Below, in pieces: positions 22,851 through 29,235 of a DNA stretch of 29,235 nucleotides. This DNA is from Rhizoclosmatium globosum (lineage: Eukaryota; Chytridiomycota; Chytridiomycetes; Chytridiales; Chytriomycetaceae), in assembly GCA_002104985.1 (NCBI GenBank), contig MCGO01000345.1:1-29235 (forward strand), given 5' to 3'. The position numbers and the translations under genes are program-made. The stretch's first letter is position 1; each line of letters starts with the position of its first letter. The notes below the pieces were generated by a model that was not told the origin of the DNA, searched no databases, and saw only the letters and a list, made by a program, of their open reading frames with translations.

Positions 22851-25002
22851 TCACAACCCAATCAACCCCTTCACCTGACCAACCGCCTCCTCCCATCCAA
22901 CAGCCCCCACCAAAACCCCCAACCGGAACAAAACCCACAACCGCACGTAAACCCAAACACGTCCCAAAACAGCACTCAAAAACGCGTACACCCAGCTCTT
23001 TGGCGCCTTTTGCATCGCAGCTTTGTATAAGCTTCTCGCAAGCGGAGTTGCACTGAACGGTGGATTCAAGAGCGCGTGTGCGCCTTCGGAGATTGCGTGG
23101 GTCCCGCGGTGGATGAACCCGCGTTGGTGGGTGAATTCTGTTTGTGTGGTGAGAATACGTTAGTTGATGTAGAACAAGTCGGATGATGTACCTAGGAACC
23201 CAGCGTGGCCGTGGCATTTTCCGATTCCAGAGTATCCAATGCCTCCAAATGGCATGTCTTCGACTATTTAAATCAAGGGTTAATAGGCGGAGAGATGAGA
23301 ACGGTGAGAATACATACGAGTCATATTAAAGTAAAATCATTCACAAGCAAACTCCCACTCGAAGTTGACGACGCAAACTTATCCACAACGCTCTTGGACT
23401 CTGTGCACACGTAAATACTCAAAGGCCGTTCACGTGCATTGATGGCATTCAGCGCTTCATCGACAGAAGAAACCTGAACGATTCCAACGACAGGACCAAA
23501 GATTTCTTCCTCCATCAACGGATCCGTTGGTTTCACGCCACTGATGACAGTCGGCGCGACAAAACACTCTTCGACGCTGTATTCACCGCCGCATTCGACT
23601 TTCGAGTGTGCTTGCGCAGTTTGACGGGCAAGCAGTTTCGCAACACGTTGGGTGTGGTTACGGTTGATGAGACGACCGTATTCCTTTGAAGCGCGAGGGT
23701 TAGCAGAGTAAAATTCTTTGAAGGAGGCGCGAAGGGATGAGGAGAGTTTCGCGGCGACAGAGGTGTGAGCGAGGATGTAGTCTGGGGCGAGACAGATTTG
23801 GCCGTTGTTCATGCACTTTGCCCAAGCGATTCTGCGAGCGATGACGGGGATGTTGGCGGACTCGTCGACGTAGACGGGGCATTTTCCACCGAGTTCGAGG
23901 GCGAGGGGGACAAGGTTCTTTGCACAGGTTTGGGCGATTGATTTTCCTACTGTTGTGGAGCCTGTGAAAAAGACTTTGTCGAGTCTATAAAGATCTTTTT
24001 TAGTATAAAATGCGGAAATTGTCCCTCTATTCACGGATGCCTTCCGCCCATTCCTCACTCTATAAGAATCCTAGGACATTACTTTGATTTCTTTTCGATG
24101 TGTCAATATCGTTTTTTCACTTCACTCTCTATTCCTCCTTTTTGAGTATGCTTCCACGCAACCTCCAACCTCCAAACCTCATTCGATCGCGTTCCTCGAA
24201 GTCTGTCGAATTCTGCTGTTCACATCCGGCCACTTACTCCATCTTCGCTATGCACAGTCGGAGCGCACTTCCAATTAAACCCACCTTTGTTCCAACAACC
24301 ACTTAGTTTCTTGAATGCCACCAGTAACGACTTTCACACAACTCGAATCAAACAATTTCGGCACCCACTCGACCCACATTTGTTCAGTATGCGAGGCCAC
24401 CTCACTCGGCTTCAACACGACACAGTTACCCGCCGCAAGAGCACTGACGAGTGGAGCCACGAGTAAATTGACGGGATAATTAAAAGGCGAGATAATAAGA
24501 ACGACGCCGAGCGGCTCTTGGCGCGTTTCAATTACATCAAGAAGGGTTGCTGGGTTCTTTTCGCAGGGAACAGGTTTTGTCCAGTCAGAGAGATTGTTTA
24601 AGGCATAGACGACTTCGTTGATTGTTGAAACTAGTTCTGAGGAGACTTCGGCGGGCGGCTGTTTGTTTTTAAGTGGAGGAGTGTGTTAGCTGAATTGGAT
24701 ACTCTCAGGGATACTCTAAAAGGAGTCACAGATAGAAAGCGACCCGGGCACCCGCGAGGCTTCCCCGCCCATCCAATTACTAATCAAGTGCGAATAAAGC
24801 AGTGCTGACTAATACGTACGCGATGCAGGTCTTTGAAAAGCACTTGTTGAATCAGGTTCTCGTTCGAAGAAAGAAACTTGTACAGCGACAAGAGCTGCTT
24901 CCGCCGCCACGAAACCGCCTTTGTTTTGTTGGTGGCGAACGAGGCTCGGAGCGCTGCGACAGACGATGTGATTTCAGGAAACACGGTCGTTGGTGATGCC
25001 AT
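22851..25002 (-). CDS. Aldehyde dehydrogenase, ALDH3 type, with C-terminal membrane tail
   Basis: Five exons: 25002-24820, 24658-24285, 23984-23318, 23263-23192 and 23137-22851, about 527 residues. Family motifs are complete: SPFNYPVNLL, LAAGNCVVLKPSE, FFTGSTTVGK (NAD site), LALELGGKCP with general base Glu216, NNGQICLAPDY with nucleophile Cys250, EEIFGPVVG and PFGGIGYSGIGK. It oxidises aldehydes to acids with NAD(P). The hydrophobic C-terminus (VYVRLWVLFRLGVLVGAVGW) resembles the tail anchor of fatty-aldehyde dehydrogenases (human ALDH3A2, yeast Hfd1), so a membrane-bound, lipid-aldehyde role is likely. Introns 1 (161 nt) and 2 (300 nt) are far longer than the others in the window. Exon 3 needs one extra base near 23324-23330 (ttaatatg) to read through to its donor; I suspect a sequence error. 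A start at 25002 is chosen as the first ATG in frame. Confidence 0.88.
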
Positions 25003-25113
25003 TTCGCGAATTTGTTGGAAGAACACTCACTCACTCACTCAATCATCAACAACTATAAGCTGGCTTTTTAATCACTGAATATAGAAAGAATGTTCTCAAA
25101 ACGAAATAGCAGT

Positions 25114-26242
25114 CTAAATGGCGGAGGTAATGGCACTAATACAGCAGCTCTTTGTCAAGCCATTGCCATCAGGGAATCCAGTATCCCAACTGTTCATTCT
25201 CCACACGCTCCCATCCATTCCAATCCCAAGCAAAGTTGAATCAGAAAGTTCTGCAAGGCCAGTAATCGCTCCGTTGAAGTTAGGCGCCAACTGCCAGCCC
25301 AAAGAATAAAAGTTTTGCATATAATAGAGCTTGTTGTCGCGTCCAATTCCACCAACGTATCCATTTGGTAATTGAAGAACATCTATAATACACCCTGAGT
25401 TTGGAACATGATACCATTTGAATCCTCCACGTAGACCCTGTGCGTTAAAACCTTGGAGAATATTTACGTAATAGAGTTCGCAATCCATTCCAACACCAAA
25501 GATCCAAGCAAAATTGCTTCTCATGATTGCAATTCTTGTCACCGACCCTGAGCCAGGAACTAAATACCATTGCGAATGAAGCGAACTTGCCCAGTAAAGG
25601 TTGTTATCCAAACCAACACCAACGAAACTCAAGTCAGAAAGCTGCAAAATATCTAAAAGCCTCATACCAGTGCCCACGCTTTTCCAAATCGGAATTTCAG
25701 GATCCCGCCAACGAAGAAGATTATCCGTTCCTATTCCAAGCACAAGATCCTCAAAAGGCGCAAACTGGATATTCGCATTTGGGTTCAGGACAGGCGTGCC
25801 CCAAACAGATGACTTGAGATAACATCTCTTCAGATCATTTCGCCAAACCGCAATCGCACAAATTTGATTGTAGCACAACATGCGACAAGCATTCTCATCG
25901 GCTGCCGGAAAATCTTTATAATCATTTCCCCACATATCGACGCCAACAATGGGTTGAGCTGATGCGGCAGTTGGAACAAACAAGCGTCGATCAGAATCAA
26001 GATGCACGTCGGACGGGTTTAAATAGTTTTTTAAACCAACATCGTTGGTATTGAATAGAAAAGACGAAGCCTACACACTCTGGGATCCACGCACAGTATT
26101 CGACACAGTCTCGACCCCAATCAACACTCTTTTTAGAGCCAATATCAAAGCCCCAATAGTCGATCCCCGGAATTTCGATCCAATAGTGCGGGATATAATT
26201 AGGAGACAACGCACACGTCTGGCCAGTGTACCCAGTTCCTTT
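25114..26242 (-). CDS. PAN-PAN-tectonin protein, or C-terminal half of a larger mosaic
   Basis: The minus strand encodes two apple/PAN-like modules. The first has GIDYWGFDIG with Cys in DCVEYCAW, PECVGF and RCWFKK; the second has GVDMWGNDY with Cys in ACRMLC, QICAIAVW and RCYLKS. Five tectonin units follow, each marked by G-x-G-x-D (LGIGTDN, VGVGLDN, FGVGMDC, GGIGRDN, LGIGMDG) and Trp-containing strands, ending at the stop at 25114. The two PAN modules lie in frames one base apart; shortening the T6 run at 26027-26032 by one joins them as WFKNYLNP. No start codon or signal peptide is visible. The upstream sequence is open in the same frame back to a TAA at 26245-26243 and continues beyond it into the CAP gene. 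It is probably extracellular, binding carbohydrate or protein. It ends 112 bp before the ALDH start on the same strand. Confidence 0.7.
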
Positions 26243-27445
26243 TTACTCGCGTAGGATCAAACATTTCAGTGAATCGACTGGATGAAAGGTATAGGTCCGG
26301 GCAGTCATCGTAATTGTTACTGTTGCCATACAGTGAACTCCATTAATGACTGCAACGATTCCACAAGTTCTGAAATCGAAAATCTCGTAAGCGATGGGTC
26401 CATAATCTCCATCACGACGATGGTCTTGCGAAACAGTCATATTCCCAGTCTCCAAGACGGTTTCGTTCAATTTGGTATCAATGGCCGTGAATTTAATGGT
26501 CGTGACGGGTTTGGTGTTGGTTGTGTTTGCATTGATGATGAGTTTCCCGTCTTCGTATGTGACAAATAACGTAGGCATTTCAAGATCCGGTAGAACATCA
26601 GAATCGTTACTGTCAGAAGATTGTGTTGACAATTTCTTGGTGGTCGGGTAAGCCCCACGAGAAGAGGTAGTGGTGGCCGAGAAAGCTACAGATGCACTTG
26701 CTTTTGTAGGAACCTGATCAGCGTCTGTGGGCAATGGGTCAAACCAGTCAGTGTACGGATCGTAAACGCTATCGGTTGAAGCAATAGCCACGGAAGAATG
26801 GTCTGAAGGCGTCCCAGCTGCGATGGCAGTAACTTTAACGTCAGAAAACCCATTGGTGGAGGAAACTGATGAGTCATCTGAGGGTGTGGCTTTTGATTCA
26901 ATAACAACAGATGAAAGTTGTCTGGGAGCAAATACAGTACCAGTAGTAAAGCCTTGATCAATCTTTGTATCGACAGCTAATTATGAAAGGGTTGAGTAAA
27001 AGTCAGCATTAGGAACATCTTTTAAATTGACCCCACCTCCACCTTGATAAACGCAAACGAACGCGAAACAACCGGCAGCGGAGTTTTGTCCGATAGCACA
27101 GCCAACCGTTAATGCATAGCTTGACAAGATCACGGTTGCATTGTTGGCAATTATAAGGGAGGTGGCGTCAGTTGGATCTTCACTGATCCAAGCCTTGAAC
27201 AGCGACGAGACTGTAGTGGAACCGGTTTGTCCCCAGGAAGTGGTACTGTTAATACCAGTGAGTTCATGTTGATCCGAGACTGTTGGGGCCCAACAAGAAG
27301 GGAAGGAGGCTAAATGATCAGCCCAATTTGTTGCATTCGATGCAAGACCAGAGCTCCAACTAAGAGGTCCAAGAGAGTGAGAGGCACGGAAATCATTGTG
27401 CCACGCGAGAACGGTGGTTGCATCCATGGAGTTGGCTGCCATCAC
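26243..27445 (-). CDS. CAP/PR-1 domain protein with Ser/Thr-rich linker and beta-rich region
   Basis: The exon from 27445 to about 27030 encodes a CAP (SCP/PR-1) domain: LAWHNDFRASHSLGPLSW, then a Trp-rich helix, and a C-terminal VGCAIGQNSAAGCFAFVCVY strand pair. The GEN-type CAP motif is degenerate (GINSTTSWG). A GT-AG intron, about 27030-26983, joins it to a long exon to 26243 with a Ser/Thr/Asp-rich linker and a Thr-rich beta region (FVTYEDGKLIINANTT, then GIVAVINGVHCMATVTIT). CAP proteins are normally secreted. The signal peptide must lie in an upstream exon that I could not fix; a hydrophobic stretch at about 27490-27550 is a candidate, though its frame is unclear. The TAA at the end is followed in the same frame by the PAN-tectonin region, so the two may be one gene. 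Confidence 0.65.
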
Positions 27446-27667
27446 CTAATGTGGGATTCTTGGATCTTTTTTTGTGGGGCTCTGGGAGTAAGCCAACAAA
27501 AGATCACCAATTTAATAAATAACAGAAATAGTTCTTTAAAATCATGCCAGGAGATGATAAGCCTCTGGAAAATGTTTTGGAAAAGAGAAATATGTATTTT
27601 CTTCTTATTTCACTGATATAACTACATACTTGGTAAAAAAAATGGAACATTTTTGGCGGATGAAGAC

Positions 27668-29235
27668 TCATTTGAGGTATGCCCACGCAACAGAAGTAAC
27701 CGTCTGTGTGTTGGGTAAGAGAACCCAAGGATCCGAAACTGTCTTTCTCTGATAAATGGCATTGTCCGTTCCAACCCCAAGAATGCTTCCATCGTAAAAC
27801 TGCACCGTGTGATAAACACAACAAGAATTCGCAACTGTGACCCAAGGAGCAGTCAAACTCTGTTTGGTCAAGAGTTTTCCATCAACTCCCGTTCCGAGAA
27901 GAATACCTCCTTCCAAGAACGTAATATCCACAACATATCCAGAGTTCGGAACAAGAGTCCAAGCATCTGAGATCAATCCGTTGCGTGTGTACAATCTATT
28001 GTCAGACCCGACTCCAACCAAAGTCGAAATATCGCCCAACTTCGTTACGCTTTTGAGGCCAATGACAGCACCCGTTGTAGGAATAACGGTACATGCATTC
28101 GATCCAGTCGCAGAAAAGGTTGGACAGTTCAACAACGAATTACTAGGCGTAACAACAATGATTCCGTTGTTTACCCAGTAAAACAAATCGATTGCTGTTA
28201 CACCAGGAATTGGAACCCAAGGCCCTGAAATCGAGTCTTTCCCTTTAGCAAAGAGTTTGTTATCGGTTCCAACTCCAATCACGCTTGGTGTCCAGTACTG
28301 TTGAATCGAGGTTGGAACCGCGGAAATAACCGTTTTAGAGTTGGGAAGTATGACCCATGGGGAATCCAGCGTGACTTTCTGGTATACTGCGTTGTCAGGA
28401 CCCACACCTAAAATTGAGCCCTCTGGGGACTGCGCGGTACGAATAACACAGCAACTGTTTGGTACCAAGGTCCAAGTACTTGACAAAGTTGTTTTCTTGT
28501 ACAGAGTTCCATCCGGCGCAGTTCCAAGCAGAGCGCCGTTAGCCAAGACAGTGACATCGACAACAGTCCCTGAACCAGAAACCAACACCCATGCGCCAGA
28601 CAATCCAGCGCGAGTATATAATTGATTGTCAGTGCCGACACCAATTAACGTGGTTCCATCACCAAGAAGGTCAATACTCAACGCTGCTCCAGAATTCGGC
28701 ACATTTTTACATGTGTCCCAAACAGTCAACGTTGCACATGTGTACAAAGTCTTATCAAGACCAAGAACGATAAGAGAGTTATCAGGCATCTGGACTAAAT
28801 CGGTCGCCTTTGTTGGATTCGTGAGAGTATTCCAGCACAAGTGAGACACGGCTTGCTCAAGAAAGTGTTATCGGGTGCAACACCTGCGAGGTAGTTTAAA
28901 ACTGATGGAGGCTCTAATAGCAACGTATGTTAAAATCAGCATTCATTTCAATGGTAAGAACCCTTACTTGCGTAAACGATGCATGCACCAGCACTGACCC
29001 AAACACTCCCATTCCAGACATAATTAACATTCGAGGATCCAACGGCTTGCGATCCAACAACTGGAGAAGTAACAGACGCAACGGTGTTTGGGAAACAAGA
29101 TTGAGTAATGGTGGCATCACACAAGCTTTTGGAGTTCCAGATCCCATAAGCGTCTTTTTGGATGACGTAATTCTTGGTTGCGTTTTGGATTTACTAAGGT
29201 TGCGAGGGACTGTGTTGGATACGTGGATCCTGTGT
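27668..29235 (-). CDS. Nine-unit tectonin beta-propeller protein, 5' end outside the window
   Basis: The 3' exon (about 28849-27668, roughly 390 residues) consists of nine tectonin units marked by G-x-G-x-D-N-x-L-Y: LGLDKTLY, GVGTDNQLY, GTAPDGTLY, GVGPDNAVY, GVGTDNKLF, a degenerate sixth (VVTPSNSLL), GVGSDNRLY, GTGVDGKLL and GVGTDNAIY. Units 2-4 (about 28645-28325) and 7-9 (about 28018-27692) are parallel copies of one three-unit module that includes NSCCV. Upstream, an exon with AYGIWNSKSLCDATITQSC and WNGSVWVSAGACIVY ends near 28970, followed by a 54-nt intron. A one-base break lies near 28855 (TTCTTGAGCAAGCC). Another frame break near 29190 precedes the window edge. Cys pairs and the propeller repeats suggest a secreted lectin-like protein; its ligand is unknown. 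Confidence 0.8.

Noticed and set aside
22711..23217. Long minus-strand open frame overlapping the ALDH C-terminus
   Set aside because: It is out of frame with the ALDH motifs and runs across an intron; the frame that ends at 22851 carries the family sequence.

Overview
The window is nuclear DNA of a fungus or fungus-like eukaryote. Genes are split by short GT-AG introns, mostly 45-60 nt. Recognisable genes include a U2 snRNP-associated splicing factor (SR140/U2SURP type), a fungal STB6-like protein and ALDH3-type aldehyde dehydrogenases. A roughly 1,000-residue protein with eight variant EF-hand-like repeats is of a kind I associate with zoosporic (flagellated) lineages. A chytrid-like zoosporic fungus is my best guess, as inference only. 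There are no bacterial operons, RNA genes, CRISPR arrays or transposase genes.

The dominant structure is a giant imperfect inverted repeat. Bases 1-9425 are the reverse complement of 9565-19142, and 139 nt (9426-9564) separate the arms. Both arms carry the same genes in mirror order: STB6-like, DUF2306 membrane protein, SR140/U2SURP, EF-hand repeat protein, and the 3' end of a tectonin gene. The right arm has nearly intact, spliceable genes. The left arm is about 150 nt shorter and is riddled with 1-3 nt indels that break every gene. At four homopolymers the left arm nevertheless has the length that keeps the reading frame open where the right arm does not. This looks like two independent error-prone reads of one locus (a fold-back or chimeric contig end, or a template-plus-complement read) rather than an old duplication, although a real palindrome cannot be excluded from sequence alone.

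Real gene order, read on the right arm and onward: tectonin 3' end (+, to 9839); EF-hand repeat protein (-, 13474-9941); SR140/U2SURP (+, 13680-16320), divergent from it across 205 bp; DUF2306 membrane protein (+, 16451-17205, frameshifted); STB6-like protein (-, 20718-17405). Beyond the repeat come an ALDH-like protein that has lost its catalytic residues (+, 20831-22600), facing tail to tail an intact membrane-anchored ALDH (-, 25002-22851). A block of predicted extracellular mosaic genes follows: PAN-PAN-tectonin (25114-26242), CAP/PR-1 domain (26243-27445) and a nine-unit tectonin protein (27668 to the window end), all on the minus strand.

The most interesting biology is the active/dead ALDH pair, the EF-hand-like loops enlarged by two residues, the three-unit higher-order module in the tectonin genes, and the possible CAP-PAN-tectonin fusion. 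Before any pseudogene or palindrome claim is made, base-level quality has to be settled, because isolated single-base frame breaks also occur outside the left arm.
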